From the NCBI GenBank assembly GCA_029573495.1, contig JAKQEI010000198.1:1-64000 (forward strand): 64,000 nucleotides of DNA, written 5' to 3'. The stretch comes from Bacteroidota bacterium (GTDB lineage Bacteria > Bacteroidota > Bacteroidia > Flavobacteriales_F > PHOS-HE28). Of this stretch, positions 43,167 through 52,736 are shown piece after piece. Each line of letters opens with the position of its first letter. The stretch's first letter is position 1. The notes beneath the pieces are model-generated. The model searched no databases. It had not been told where the DNA came from and worked only from the letters and a program-made list of their open reading frames with translations. Made by a program: the position numbers and the translations under genes.

Positions 43167-44531
43167 CTACGCGATGAACGCTTCGCTCAAGGCCTGAAGG
43201 TCCACCCCTCCGAAGTTGCCACTGCTCATCATCAGCAGCACGGCCTCCTCCTTCCTATCCTCCCGCACGGCGCCGATCACCGCGATCGGGTCGTTCAGCA
43301 CCTGCACATCGTTCCGCGCGAAGGCGCGTTGGATCCGTTCCGGTGGAATGGGCGGCAGGCGCTTCAACTGCACGGCATGCGGGTCATAGAAGACGATCGC
43401 CCGATCCGCCGCATCCATGCATCCCGCATACTGGTCGAGGAATTCCTCGCTCAGGCTGCTGTACGTGTGCAGCTCCATGCAGGCAACGAGTTGCCGCTCC
43501 GGGAACTGCTCGCGCACCGCCTGCACCGTGGCCTTCAACTTGCTCGGCGAATGCGCGAAGTCCTTGTAGACCATCCGACGCTCATCACCTCCGATCCGCT
43601 CCAACCGTTTCGCCGCACCGTGGAAGCGCGCGATGGCCGCGTTGAAGTCCGCATCGCCGATCCCCAGCAGATGGCACACATGGCGCGCCCCTTCCATGTT
43701 CTGCAGATTGTGCTGGCCGAAGACCTGCAGGGGAACATCGCCCTGTTGCGTCTCCAGGAAGGTCGTCCCACCACTGATGCGATGCTTCGGAGTGCCGTAT
43801 CCCAGACGCTGCGCGGTCACGCCCTTGTCCTCCGCGATGCCGCGCACCACCTCATCCTCCCGGCAGTACACCAGCTTGCCCCCGGGTTCGATGGCGTCGA
43901 TGAAGAGCCGGAACTGGTCCACATAGTTGTCGAAGGTCTTGAAGACGTTGATGTGGTCCCAGGCGATGCCGCTGATCAATGCGATGTCGGGCTTGTAGAG
44001 GTGGAACTTCGGAACTGGTTCCAGGGCGGATGCGAGGTATTCGTCGCCCTCGATGATCGCCACGCTGCTCCTGTCGCTGAGCTTCACCATGCAGTCGAAG
44101 CCATCCAACTGAGCGCCCACGAGGTAGTCGAAGTCCACGCCGGCGTGGCGCAGTACATGCACGATCATGCTCGTGATGGTGGTCTTGCCATGGCTGCCAC
44201 CGATCACCACGCGCGTCTTGTGCCTGGTGCGCTCATGGAAGTACGAGGGATAGCTGAACACCGGGATGCCCAGTTCCTGTGCGCGCTTCAGCTCGGGGTT
44301 GTCGAGTCGTGCATGCATGCCGAGGATCACGGCGCTCAGCCCCTTGTGGATGCGGAGCGGGTCCCAACCCAGTTTGTCAGGCATCAGGCCCAGGCGTTCC
44401 AAGCGACTGCGGCTGGGCTCGAAGATCTCATCATCGCTTCCGGTCACATCGAAGCCCTGTTGATGCAGCGCGATGGCCAGGTTGTGCATGGCGCTGCCAC
44501 CGATGGCGATGAAATGGACTTGGGAGGACAT
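43167..44531 (-). CDS. mpl: UDP-N-acetylmuramate-peptide ligase (Mpl-type Mur ligase)
   Basis: 454 residues of the Mur ligase family. The N-terminal Rossmann-like HFIAIGGSAMHNLAIALHQQG is followed by the ATP loop GGSHGKTTITSMI, the SGIAWDHINVF magnesium/His region, and a C-terminal domain with YKDFAHSPSKLKATVQAVRE. The order and the GSAMHNLA start indicate Mpl, which reattaches a tripeptide to UDP-MurNAc in peptidoglycan recycling, not MurC. The start codon lies inside an 8-bp CACATGNN array. Confidence 0.85.
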   Translation of the reverse strand: MSSQVHFIAIGGSAMHNLAIALHQQGFDVTGSDDEIFEPSRSRLERLGLMPDKLGWDPLRIHKGLSAVILGMHARLDNPELKRAQELGIPVFSYPSYFHERTRHKTRVVIGGSHGKTTITSMIVHVLRHAGVDFDYLVGAQLDGFDCMVKLSDRSSVAIIEGDEYLASALEPVPKFHLYKPDIALISGIAWDHINVFKTFDNYVDQFRLFIDAIEPGGKLVYCREDEVVRGIAEDKGVTAQRLGYGTPKHRISGGTTFLETQQGDVPLQVFGQHNLQNMEGARHVCHLLGIGDADFNAAIARFHGAAKRLERIGGDERRMVYKDFAHSPSKLKATVQAVREQFPERQLVACMELHTYSSLSEEFLDQYAGCMDAADRAIVFYDPHAVQLKRLPPIPPERIQRAFARNDVQVLNDPIAVIGAVREDRKEEAVLLMMSSGNFGGVDLQALSEAFIA

Positions 44532-44552
44532 GGTAGCATGTGGTCATGTGCG
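44529..44552 (-). repeat. Three-unit 8-bp CACATGNN-type array over the mpl start
   Basis: On the mpl sense strand the units are CACATGAC, CACATGCT and a degenerate last unit ACCATG that contains the start codon. The same octamer pattern lies upstream of ridA-like and surE genes. Confidence 0.55.
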
Positions 44553-44688
44553 CACAGTGCCCATGACCGTGCAAATCTCTTCGGAGACCGCCGGTCCAGT
44601 AGCGTCATCGGGCACAATGGATCAACCGGGGATCGTGGGCAGCGCTGAACGGCACGCGCCATCTGAACGGAAGAGCGAACTTCGCCCC

Positions 44689-45552
44689 ATGCGACTGCAC
44701 GTGATCGATACCGGTTTCTTCAAGCTCGATGGCGGCGCCATGTTCGGCGTGGTGCCCAAGACCCTGTGGAGCAAGAACCACCCGCCCGATGCCAACAACC
44801 TCTGCACCTGGGCCATGCGCTGCCTGCTCGTGGAGGACGGCGACCGGCTGATCCTGATCGACAACGGGATCGGCGACAAACAGGACGCGAAGTTCTTCGG
44901 CCATTACGACCTCCACGGCGACGACAGCCTCGATGCGTCATTGAAGAAGGCAGGCTTCTCCCGCGATTCCGTCACCGACGTCTTCCTCACGCATCTGCAC
45001 TTCGACCATTGCGGCGGAAGCATCGTGCGCCAGGGCGATGGTTTCGCACCCGCTTTCAAGAACGCGACCTATTGGAGCAACGAGCATCATTGGAGATGGG
45101 CCACCAAGCCCAACGCCCGGGAGAAGGCGAGCTTCCTCAGCGAGAACATCCTGCCGATCCAGGAAAGCGGGCAATTGAAGTTCGTGGATATCGGACGACG
45201 GAGTGCGGAGGAGAACGTGTACCTGCGTGATAGCCTACCCGGCATCGATGTGTTCGTGGTGAACGGTCACACCGATGCGATGATGGTCCCGGTGATGACG
45301 TACAAGGGACGGACGATGGCGTTCATGGCGGACCTCCTCCCGAGCGTACACCACATCCCACTGCCCTGGGTGATGGCCTACGACACACGCCCACTGCTCA
45401 CGCTCGCCGAGAAGCGCGACTTCCTGAACATGGCGGCCAAGGAGGAGATCGTGCTCTTCTTCGAGCATGACCCCGTGAACCAATGCGCCACGGTGGAACT
45501 CACGGAGAAGGGTGTTCGCCTGAAGGAGACCTTCCCGCTGAGCGCACTCTAG
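44689..45552 (+). CDS. MBL-fold metallo-hydrolase
   Basis: 287 residues. The metal-binding HLHFDHCGG motif, an upstream LILIDNGIGD and a downstream VNGHTDAM define the metallo-beta-lactamase superfamily. The closest general type is lactonase-like or phosphonate-type hydrolases with MRLHVIDTGFFKLDGGAMFGVVPK at the N-terminus. The ATG follows GAACTTCG by 4 nt. It is not the missing ComEC C-terminal domain, which reads on the opposite strand. Confidence 0.88.
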   Translation: MRLHVIDTGFFKLDGGAMFGVVPKTLWSKNHPPDANNLCTWAMRCLLVEDGDRLILIDNGIGDKQDAKFFGHYDLHGDDSLDASLKKAGFSRDSVTDVFLTHLHFDHCGGSIVRQGDGFAPAFKNATYWSNEHHWRWATKPNAREKASFLSENILPIQESGQLKFVDIGRRSAEENVYLRDSLPGIDVFVVNGHTDAMMVPVMTYKGRTMAFMADLLPSVHHIPLPWVMAYDTRPLLTLAEKRDFLNMAAKEEIVLFFEHDPVNQCATVELTEKGVRLKETFPLSAL

Positions 45553-45559
45553 AGCCTGT

Positions 45560-47683
45560 TCAGGACCTGAGCCCTTCCAACTGGAAGGCGCCCTGTTCGG
45601 TGACATCGTGGCATGGAATGTCACGCTCCGCGCACCACTTGCGCACGTGCGCCCGCAACTTCCACGGTAGACCACCGGCCAGGACGATGTAACCGCTGCT
45701 TCCTGTCAACACTTCGAGATCATGCTCTTCGATGAACTGAATGTCGTGCAGCACGAGCACGTCGCTCGCAATGATCACCGATGTCGCGCTGCTGCCGGTG
45801 TGGAAGCGAACGTCCAGGCCGGGCGTTGACCACAAGCCTCCACCCAGGATCGTACCTGCCTCCGTCCGCACCCCGGCTCCACGGAGCGCATCATCGCCCA
45901 GAAGAGGCCGAGGCGTGAGACCCAGGGCGCGTGCGTGCCGTTCAACCTTCATGCGCACCCAGTCCGATCCCTGCGAAGTATCCGGTGCATAGACCATCAA
46001 TTCACGTCCCACGCGCATCGCGGCCTGCAACGCGTGACGATCATCATACACCGAGAAGGTCACACGCTCGTGCGCTTGTTGAGCGCGATGGCCCCAGCCC
46101 ACCAGGATCAGCACGATCACAACGAGAACATAACGCCAGGCCGATCGCCATTGCCACATCAGACCAATGGCCACGAGCAGAACGAGCGCATAGAGCAAAA
46201 GGCCATCCCACAGGGTCACGCGGATCGATGGGTAGGCCAGTGGCAGTCCAGCGAAGAAATTGGTGACGGCATCAACGATACGCAGCAGTGCCGTGAGCAG
46301 CAGGACCACGAGCGGACCAAGAACGGGCACACGGAAAAGGACCAACAAGGCCACCGCCCCGTACACCGCGATGCCCGCCGCCGTGACCACGATGAGGTTG
46401 GCCGGCAGGAACCAGACGGGAAAGGCATTGAAAAGGTAGAGTGAGAGCGGTGTAGTGAAGGTCTGTGCTGCGAGCGAAAGCGCGGCGAGCGACCACAGGT
46501 GACCCACGATCGCGTTGTGCGGCATCCACGCGCGGAAGAGCGGCTTGTAGAAGAGGATGATACCGAGCACCGCGAGGAAGGACAGCTGGAAACCGATCTC
46601 CACGAGCATATGCGGCTCCCACAACAGCAGCAACAGAGCCGCTGCGAACAAGCTGTTCAAGGGTTCGTTCTGCCGCTCGGTCATGCCCGCGATGGTGAAG
46701 AGGCTGAACATGATCGTGGCGCGCAACACGCTCGGACAGGCACCCGTGAGACCCGCATACCCCCAAAGCGCCAGCAGGATGAGCACGCCTCGAACGCGGC
46801 GCGCGCGACCCGTATGCCCCCACCACTTCGTCATGAAGAGGAGCATCACATAGATGAAGCCCACGTGCGTACCCGAGACCGCAAGCACATGGATGGTCCC
46901 ACTGCGCACGAACGCCTCGCGCTGGTCGCTGTCCAGTTCATCGCGCAGGCCAAGGACGAGCGCCTTCACCAAGGCGCGCTCGCGATCCGGCAGACCGCTC
47001 TCCGCAAGCCAGCTGGAGACGCGTTGTCGGGTCGGTTCGAAGAGGTCCGTCCATCGCCAGGCGTGACCGATCACCGCCCACTGCCCCGGACCGGCGAAGG
47101 CCTCGTGGTACATCCCGCGAGAAGCGGCCCAGGACCGGCGATCGAAGCCACCCGGGTCGGGTACGCGCGTGATGGGTTCCACCCCACTGCGCACCACGAG
47201 CTCATCTCCCGCCACCGGATCCGCCGTCCCCTCGCGGCGCATGAGCGTGAGCATGATGGTTCCGGTACGCGGGCGCAGCTCACCGTCCACCATCGCCGCC
47301 ACCACACGGGCATCGGCACGCACCACCTTCGCACTGATGCCGTTGATCGCCGTAAGGTGCAGGATGCGCTCCTCCACCGCCGCACCATCAACGGATACAT
47401 GAGTGGGCTTGGCGAGCGGATCGCGCACCGCAGCCCAACAGATGCCGAAGACGAGGAACCAGCTCGAAACCGCCATCCCGCGCACCCATCGCTGCTCGAA
47501 GACCGTGCGGCGCAGCAGGATGGCCACCACCGGAACGGTCGTTATTACCAGGAGGGCCAGTGCAGACCAGGGCGGGAACAGGCCCGTGCGAGCCAGGGCG
47601 ATGCCTGCGGCAAAGGGCAAGGCCAGCCGCACCATCGGGGCGCGCGCCATCACACCGAAGAAATTGATCGCTGCCGGGGACAT
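45560..47683 (-). CDS. comEC: ComEC/Rec2-type DNA uptake channel
   Basis: 707 residues from MSPAAINFFGVMARAPMVRLALP. Several N-terminal helices surround a DUF4131 region. The competence domain has IHVLAVSGTHVGFIYVMLLFM, YAGLTGACPSVLRATIMFSLF and further helices. The last 180 residues are a soluble domain without the HxHxDH metal-binding motif, so the nuclease-like MBL domain appears degenerate. A TATTTTCA box (47700-47707) supports this start over one at 47731. It transports single-stranded DNA across the inner membrane in transformable bacteria. Confidence 0.88.
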   Translation of the reverse strand: MSPAAINFFGVMARAPMVRLALPFAAGIALARTGLFPPWSALALLVITTVPVVAILLRRTVFEQRWVRGMAVSSWFLVFGICWAAVRDPLAKPTHVSVDGAAVEERILHLTAINGISAKVVRADARVVAAMVDGELRPRTGTIMLTLMRREGTADPVAGDELVVRSGVEPITRVPDPGGFDRRSWAASRGMYHEAFAGPGQWAVIGHAWRWTDLFEPTRQRVSSWLAESGLPDRERALVKALVLGLRDELDSDQREAFVRSGTIHVLAVSGTHVGFIYVMLLFMTKWWGHTGRARRVRGVLILLALWGYAGLTGACPSVLRATIMFSLFTIAGMTERQNEPLNSLFAAALLLLLWEPHMLVEIGFQLSFLAVLGIILFYKPLFRAWMPHNAIVGHLWSLAALSLAAQTFTTPLSLYLFNAFPVWFLPANLIVVTAAGIAVYGAVALLVLFRVPVLGPLVVLLLTALLRIVDAVTNFFAGLPLAYPSIRVTLWDGLLLYALVLLVAIGLMWQWRSAWRYVLVVIVLILVGWGHRAQQAHERVTFSVYDDRHALQAAMRVGRELMVYAPDTSQGSDWVRMKVERHARALGLTPRPLLGDDALRGAGVRTEAGTILGGGLWSTPGLDVRFHTGSSATSVIIASDVLVLHDIQFIEEHDLEVLTGSSGYIVLAGGLPWKLRAHVRKWCAERDIPCHDVTEQGAFQLEGLRS

Positions 47684-47699
47684 GCGACGGATACCGCCT

Positions 47700-47707
47700 T
47701 GAAAATA
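47700..47707 (-). promoter_or_regulatory. -7-like box of comEC
   Basis: TATTTTCA on the minus strand, 16 nt before the ATG at 47683. It lies downstream of the alternative start at 47731. Confidence 0.35.
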
Positions 47708-47735
47708 GCGCGCCTCGGCCGATCGGACCACCCGA

Positions 47736-48929
47736 TCACACCACCTCCAGGATCAAACACTTGAGGTAGTGCGTTTCCGGCACGCCCCAGAGGATGGGAT
47801 GATCTGGTGGCTGGGAGCCGTAGTACACCTCGCGCAAGCGGCGACCCGCATCGTGGGCCGCTTCGGCCACCATGCGCCGGAAAAGCTCGGGGGTCATGTG
47901 CTGTGAGCACGAACAGGTCACGAGGTGGCCGCCACTGGGGATGCACTTCATGGCCCGCAGGTTGATCTCCTTGTAGCCCCGATAGGCATTATCAAGGGCG
48001 CCGCGGCTCTTCGCGAAGGCCGGTGGATCCAGCACGATCACATCCCATTCGTTGCCTGCACGGCTCGCCTCGGTGAGGTAGTCGAACACGTTGGCCACCT
48101 TGAAGGTGCACACCTCCAGCTTGTTCGCCGCGGCATTGCGCGTGGCCTGCGCCACGGCCTCCTCGCTGATGTCCAGGCCGAGCACCTTCTTCGCACCGAA
48201 GGCCGCCGCATGCAGGCCGAAGCCGCCCGTGTGGGTGAAGCAGTCGAGCACGCGCCGATCCCGGCTGATGCGCTGCATGGCCGCGTGGTTCAACACCTGG
48301 TCCATGAAGTGGCCCGTCTTCTGCCCCCCGGCCACATCCACGCGCAGCTGCAGGCCGTTCTCCTCGATCACCAGGTCGGTGTTGACGGGCTTGCCGTGGA
48401 AACCCTTCCATTGTTCCAGGCCCTCCTTCTCGCGGATGGGCACGTCGTTGCGGATGTAGATGCCATCAGGTGCTAGCACGGTGGTCAGCGTTTCGAGCAC
48501 CACGTCCTTCCAACGCTCCATGCCGAGGGTGAGGAATTGCACCGAGAGCACGGAGCGGCCGCCATCCGATACATCCACGAAGCGGTCCACCACCAGGCCG
48601 GGCAGGAAGTCGGCATCACCGAAGACCACGCGGCACGACCCGGTGAGACCGTGCCGTTGCCGCGATCGCCACGCCTGTTCGATGCGCGCCGCGATGAAGG
48701 CGGTGTTCACACGTTCCTCCACATGGGGCGTGAGCATGCGCACCCGGATGAGCGAGGCGGGGTTGATGTAGCCCTGCCCTAACGGACGTCGCCTGGCATC
48801 CAGCACCTGCACCACATCGCCGGGAGCATACTCCCCTTCCTCCGCCGTGATCTGGTTCGCGAAGACCCACGGATGCCCGCGAAGGATGCGGTCCTGCGTG
48901 TCCTTCACGGTGATGCGCGCCTGTGCCAT
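47736..48929 (-). CDS. rlmI: Class I SAM-dependent rRNA methyltransferase, RlmI-like
   Basis: 397 residues. An N-terminal PUA domain (ILRGHPWVFANQI...YAPGDVVQVLDARRRPLGQGYINP) is followed by a Rossmann methyltransferase with VLDCFTHTGGFGLHAAAFGA, VIVLDPPAFAKSR and a catalytic VTCSCSQHM. This is the layout of RlmI, which makes m5C1962 in 23S rRNA. Relatives with other specificity exist, so the symbol is tentative. TACCTTCG, 5 nt upstream, supports the ATG. Confidence 0.85.
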   Translation of the reverse strand: MAQARITVKDTQDRILRGHPWVFANQITAEEGEYAPGDVVQVLDARRRPLGQGYINPASLIRVRMLTPHVEERVNTAFIAARIEQAWRSRQRHGLTGSCRVVFGDADFLPGLVVDRFVDVSDGGRSVLSVQFLTLGMERWKDVVLETLTTVLAPDGIYIRNDVPIREKEGLEQWKGFHGKPVNTDLVIEENGLQLRVDVAGGQKTGHFMDQVLNHAAMQRISRDRRVLDCFTHTGGFGLHAAAFGAKKVLGLDISEEAVAQATRNAAANKLEVCTFKVANVFDYLTEASRAGNEWDVIVLDPPAFAKSRGALDNAYRGYKEINLRAMKCIPSGGHLVTCSCSQHMTPELFRRMVAEAAHDAGRRLREVYYGSQPPDHPILWGVPETHYLKCLILEVV

Positions 48930-48934
48930 GGCCG

Positions 48935-48942
48935 CGAAGGTA
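48935..48942 (-). promoter_or_regulatory. -7 box of the rRNA methyltransferase gene
   Basis: TACCTTCG on the minus strand, 5 nt before the ATG at 48929. Confidence 0.5.
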
Positions 48943-49089
48943 GATGGGCTTCGGAGAGTCCAGAGGATCCCCGATGATCCGTTCCAGTGTGGGAACGAGT
49001 GCCGAAGCCACCACGGCAGTCACTCCAGGCGAAGAGCCGCAGTCTCAACAGGATCCATCACCGACCAGCCGTTGACACGCCAGCCCTCC

Positions 49090-49097
49090 TACTTTCG
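49090..49097 (+). promoter_or_regulatory. -7 box of the exporter gene
   Basis: TACTTTCG, 4 nt before a GTG at 49102. TTGAC lies upstream near 49067-49071. It decides the start, since the longer open frame upstream has no support. Confidence 0.45.
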
Positions 49098-49101
49098 CGC
49101 G

Positions 49102-50373
49102 GTGGTCCCTGCTCCTGCCGATACTTCGCGTGAACGCGCGACCCTGCTCCGCTTCCTCGGCAAGCTGGGCCAGGCTGAACTGAACGCGGGCAATGCCGTA
49201 CCGTTGGTGGAGCGCGACCTGGCGATGATCGCCCGCGCCAACGGCGAACCCGATGTGCAGGTCTTCGTGCTGCCCACGGTGCTCTTCCTGAAGTGGGAAC
49301 GCGGCGAGGAGTACCAGGTGGACATGACCCACGGCGCCTATCGCGTGGCGTCCCTGCGCTTCGACCAGATCGAGGAAGTGCTCACCATCGCACGCTCTGC
49401 GCGCAAGGGGGAGCTCACGCCGAACGAAGGGCTCAGCCGGCTGGAGGAGATGTGGCGCACCCCGCACTACTACGGCGACCTCGGCTATGTGTGCGGTTAC
49501 CTCATGACCACCATCGGCGTGGCGCTCATGCTCCGCCCTTCCCCCAAGGGCCTGCTCATCACCGCCCTCATGGCCTTCGCATGTGCGCTCATGCTGGTGG
49601 CCGCGCGACGACGACCGGCCTGGACGGTGGTGCTGCCCGTGGTGGTGTCCTTCCTGCTGAGCGCGGGTGTGGCGCTCGGCTACCAGTACGGCCTGAAGGA
49701 GCCGCCTCTGAGCCTCCTCATCCCGCCGCTCATCACCTTCCTGCCCGGCACCATGCTCACGGTGAGCGTGATCGAGCTCGCATACAACAGCATCATCTCC
49801 GGCGCCAGCCGCATGGTCGCCGGCTTCACCCGGCTGGTGCTCCTGGCCTTCGGCATCATCGGCGGCTTCAAGGCCTTCAGCGATGGACAGGTGGAATATG
49901 TGACCCACTACGACGATCGCCTCGCCAACTATTGGCCGTGGCTGGGTGTGCTCGTCTTCACCCTCGGCCTGCACATCTACCAGAGCAGCAAGCGGCGCTC
50001 CTTCGTCTTCATGCTCATCACAGCCTACGTGGCCTACATGGCGCAGAACTTCTCCGGCCTCTTCATCAACGGTGCTTCCACCGCTTTCTTCGGTGCGGCG
50101 CTCATGACCATCGCGGCGCTCGTGATCGAGTTCCGCTTCCACGGCCCGCCGGCCATCGTCACCTTCCTGCCCGGCTTCTGGCTGCTCACACCCGGCGCCT
50201 TCGGACTGATGAGCGTGACGGGCATCGCTTCCGGACTCGATACGGGCGGCAATGTCCTCAACCTGCTCTTCGCGCTCTCTGGCATCGCGACGGGCTGCCT
50301 CATCGGCGCCTTCGTGTACAACGCACTGCTGCACCCGAAGAAGGCGGGCTGGTGGCGCGTGCAGGATACGTGA
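49102..50373 (+). CDS. Threonine/serine exporter ThrE family protein
   Basis: 423 residues from a GTG. The N-terminal cytosolic ThrE domain (LLRFLGKLGQAELNAGNAVPLVERDLAMIARANG...QVFVLPTVLFL) is followed by about ten membrane helices covering the DUF1212 and DUF3815 halves, including ITFLPGTMLTVSVIELAYNSIISGASRM and VTFLPGFWLLTPGAFGLM. The two LPG segments are the internal pseudo-repeat of this family. Fused versions are normal in many bacteria. Confidence 0.9.
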   Translation: MVPAPADTSRERATLLRFLGKLGQAELNAGNAVPLVERDLAMIARANGEPDVQVFVLPTVLFLKWERGEEYQVDMTHGAYRVASLRFDQIEEVLTIARSARKGELTPNEGLSRLEEMWRTPHYYGDLGYVCGYLMTTIGVALMLRPSPKGLLITALMAFACALMLVAARRRPAWTVVLPVVVSFLLSAGVALGYQYGLKEPPLSLLIPPLITFLPGTMLTVSVIELAYNSIISGASRMVAGFTRLVLLAFGIIGGFKAFSDGQVEYVTHYDDRLANYWPWLGVLVFTLGLHIYQSSKRRSFVFMLITAYVAYMAQNFSGLFINGASTAFFGAALMTIAALVIEFRFHGPPAIVTFLPGFWLLTPGAFGLMSVTGIASGLDTGGNVLNLLFALSGIATGCLIGAFVYNALLHPKKAGWWRVQDT

Positions 50374-50377
50374 TCGC

Positions 50378-51571
50378 TCAGCGCTTCGGCCCCGCACTGC
50401 CCGTGCTGGGGTCCTCATCCCGGAAGAAGTCCAGGCTGTTCACATCCACCAGGTGCACGTCGGTGTAGTAGTGCCGCAGGATGTCCGTGTAGCTCTTGCC
50501 CGCACGCGCCATGTGCATCGCCCCTTCCTGGCAAAGCCCCACGCCGTGCCCGAAGCCACGACCGTTCAGCACCACCTGATCGCCGGTGGTGGTCACACTG
50601 AAGAAGGTGGACTTCAGCTTGAGGTCCTCGCGCACGTGCTTCAGCGGCACGCGGTGCGTGGTGTTGCCCATGAAGATGTCCCGGCAGGTGGGTTCGTAGT
50701 TGAGCAGCGGCTCCAGGGCCTGCCGGTCGCTGCTCCGCACATGGAAGCGTTTCTCCAGGTAGCCCACCCATTCCTTCCGCGTGAAGGTGCGCTGCCAGGT
50801 GGCGTGCGGCTCATTGCGGCAGAATTCGTCCGTGGTGGAGCGCAGGTAGGGCTCGCGCTTGCTCCAGAGGTCCTCGGCGTTCATGGTCTCACCGCCGCAA
50901 TTGCTGTGGAAGAGCGCATGGATGAGCTTGATGTCCGCATCCACCATCACCATGCCCTTCGTCGCTTCCACCGCCATGGTGATGCTGTCCTGCTTGCACG
51001 CCCCGTGGTACACCTGACAATGCACCCCATCGCACAGTTCGAAGCCCTCCGGCGCATGCTTGCGCACGTTGCACAGCGCGTAGGTGCGGCAGCTCACCGC
51101 CTGCATCTTGTAGTATTCCTGCCGGTGTTCCTTGCCCGCCTCCGCCTGCACCACACCCGCCGTGTAGGCTTCGATGGGCACCGCATTGGTCAGCCGCAGG
51201 TTGTTGCCTTCCACCGTGATGGTGATGCCGCCTGGATAGGTACGCTCCGCCATTTTCGTCTCCGGTAGTCGCAGGCGCAGACCGCTCGTCTCCATACGCG
51301 GCACCAGCTCGATGCGCTCCTTGGCCGTGACCGATAGGTTGAGCGACTTCGCCACGAGGCCCTTTCCGCTCAGGTCCACCCGCAGGCCATCGTTCACCTG
51401 GATCTCGCCCTTGCGCTCCCCATCGGCGAAGACGGTGCACACGCCGCGCTGGCTCATCACGAGCACATTGCGGAAGGTGCGGTCTCGCAGGATGCCGATG
51501 CGCAGCACCTTCTCCTGCGCCAGGGTGCAGAGGGTGGTGCTCAGGAAGAGGCAAAGCGCGGTAAGACGCAT
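50378..51571 (-). CDS. SpoIID/LytB domain protein
   Basis: 397 residues with signal peptide MRLTALCLFLSTTLCTLAQ. An N-terminal beta region is followed by the SpoIID core YPGGITITVEGNNLRLTNAVPIEAYTAGVVQAEAG, MQAVSCRTYALCNV, and HSNCGGETMNAEDLWSKREPYLRS, and it ends with VVLNGRGFGHGVGLCQEGAMHMA. SpoIID proteins are lytic transglycosylases acting on peptidoglycan. In a non-sporulating Bacteroidetes it is probably an envelope remodelling enzyme. TACTTTCG, 7 nt upstream, supports the ATG. Confidence 0.88.
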   Translation of the reverse strand: MRLTALCLFLSTTLCTLAQEKVLRIGILRDRTFRNVLVMSQRGVCTVFADGERKGEIQVNDGLRVDLSGKGLVAKSLNLSVTAKERIELVPRMETSGLRLRLPETKMAERTYPGGITITVEGNNLRLTNAVPIEAYTAGVVQAEAGKEHRQEYYKMQAVSCRTYALCNVRKHAPEGFELCDGVHCQVYHGACKQDSITMAVEATKGMVMVDADIKLIHALFHSNCGGETMNAEDLWSKREPYLRSTTDEFCRNEPHATWQRTFTRKEWVGYLEKRFHVRSSDRQALEPLLNYEPTCRDIFMGNTTHRVPLKHVREDLKLKSTFFSVTTTGDQVVLNGRGFGHGVGLCQEGAMHMARAGKSYTDILRHYYTDVHLVDVNSLDFFRDEDPSTGSAGPKR

Positions 51572-51578
51572 TCGGGGC

Positions 51579-51586
51579 CGAAAGTA
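51579..51586 (-). promoter_or_regulatory. -7 box of the SpoIID gene
   Basis: TACTTTCG on the minus strand, 7 nt before the ATG at 51571. Confidence 0.5.
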
Positions 51587-51605
51587 CCGGGGGCACGACC
51601 ACCCC

Positions 51606-52736
51606 TCAGGTGGCGGGGTGCAGACTTATCCACACCGCCATGGCGACCTTCTGCGAAGCCCCCGGCCCGCCCAGCTTCTGGCGCAGTTGGGCCAGGTCGC
51701 GTTCCATGGTGTCGCGGTCCGTGCCGGGCTGCATGATGCGCTCCAGCTCCTTGCTCAGTGTGCGTACGTTCAGGTCCGACTGGATCAGTTCACGCACCAC
51801 TTCCCGCCCCATGATCAGGTTCACCAATGAAATGAATTGGATGTCGACCAGGCGGCGCGCGATCCAGACGTTGAGGGCACCGCCGCTGTAGCACACCACC
51901 TCCGGCACGCCGAAGAGCGCGGTCTCCAGGGTGGCCGTGCCGCTGGTGACCAGCGCACCACGCGCATGGCGCAGTACATCATAGGTGCGGCCGTTCACCA
52001 CCGTGATGGGACCATCGCCGATGAGCGCGGTGTAGGTGCTCTCCGGTACCGATGGCGCGGCGGCCAATACGAAACGATAGGTGGGGTAGCGCCTGGCCAC
52101 CGCCACCATCAAGGGCAGCACGCGCGCGATCTCCTGCTGGCGACTGCCGGGCAACAGCGCCACCACCGGCCGGTCATCAGCACCAGGCAGGGGTTGTAGT
52201 TCGGACCTCCCCTCCTGTTCGATGGCGTCCAGCAGCGGATGGCCCACGAAGTCCACCGCGTAGCCATACTTCGCGTACCAGTCCTTCTCGAAGGGCAGGA
52301 TCACGTACAGGTGGTCCACCACGCGCTTGATGGTGTGTACGCGCCCCTTCTTCCAGGCCCACACCTGCGGACTGATGTAGTAGTGCACGGGGATGCCCTT
52401 CGCGTGCGCCCATTCGGCGATGCGCAGGTTGAAGCCCGGGTAGTCGATGAGGATGATGGCGTCGGGCTTGAAGGTCTCGATGTCCTTCTTGCACGTATCG
52501 ATGTTGCGCAGGATGGTGCGCAGGTTCATGATCACCTGCGTGAAGCCCATGAAGGCCAGCTCGCGGTAATGCTTCACCACCCGGGCACCTGCGGCGGCCA
52601 TGCGGTCGCCACCCCACGCGCGCACCGTCAGCTCCTCCCCCGCGGACCTGGCCTGTGCGAAAAGCTCGCGCACCAGGTTGCCGCCGTGCAGGTCGCCGCT
52701 CGCCTCACCGGCGATGATGTAGATGCGCTTGCCCAT
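51606..52736 (-). CDS. lpxB: Lipid-A-disaccharide synthase
   Basis: 376 residues from MGKRIYIIAGEASGDLHGGNLVRELF, the exact N-terminal signature of LpxB. Other family blocks are FMGFTQVI, IDYPGFNLRIAEWAHAKGI, LLPGSRQQEI and the C-terminal VTSGTATLETALFGVPEVVCY. It condenses UDP-2,3-diacylglucosamine with lipid X in lipid A synthesis at the inner membrane. The ATG overlaps the stop of the membrane gene upstream by one base. Confidence 0.95.
   Translation of the reverse strand: MGKRIYIIAGEASGDLHGGNLVRELFAQARSAGEELTVRAWGGDRMAAAGARVVKHYRELAFMGFTQVIMNLRTILRNIDTCKKDIETFKPDAIILIDYPGFNLRIAEWAHAKGIPVHYYISPQVWAWKKGRVHTIKRVVDHLYVILPFEKDWYAKYGYAVDFVGHPLLDAIEQEGRSELQPLPGADDRPVVALLPGSRQQEIARVLPLMVAVARRYPTYRFVLAAAPSVPESTYTALIGDGPITVVNGRTYDVLRHARGALVTSGTATLETALFGVPEVVCYSGGALNVWIARRLVDIQFISLVNLIMGREVVRELIQSDLNVRTLSKELERIMQPGTDRDTMERDLAQLRQKLGGPGASQKVAMAVWISLHPAT

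Noticed and set aside
43329-44648. Very long antisense frame opposite mpl (and similar ones opposite comEC, surE, rho and the exporter)
   Set aside because: Long antisense frames are expected at high GC. The sense frames have clear families.
44689-45552. MBL-fold gene as the detached ComEC C-terminal domain
   Set aside because: It is on the opposite strand and converges on comEC, with its own promoter box and a complete fold.
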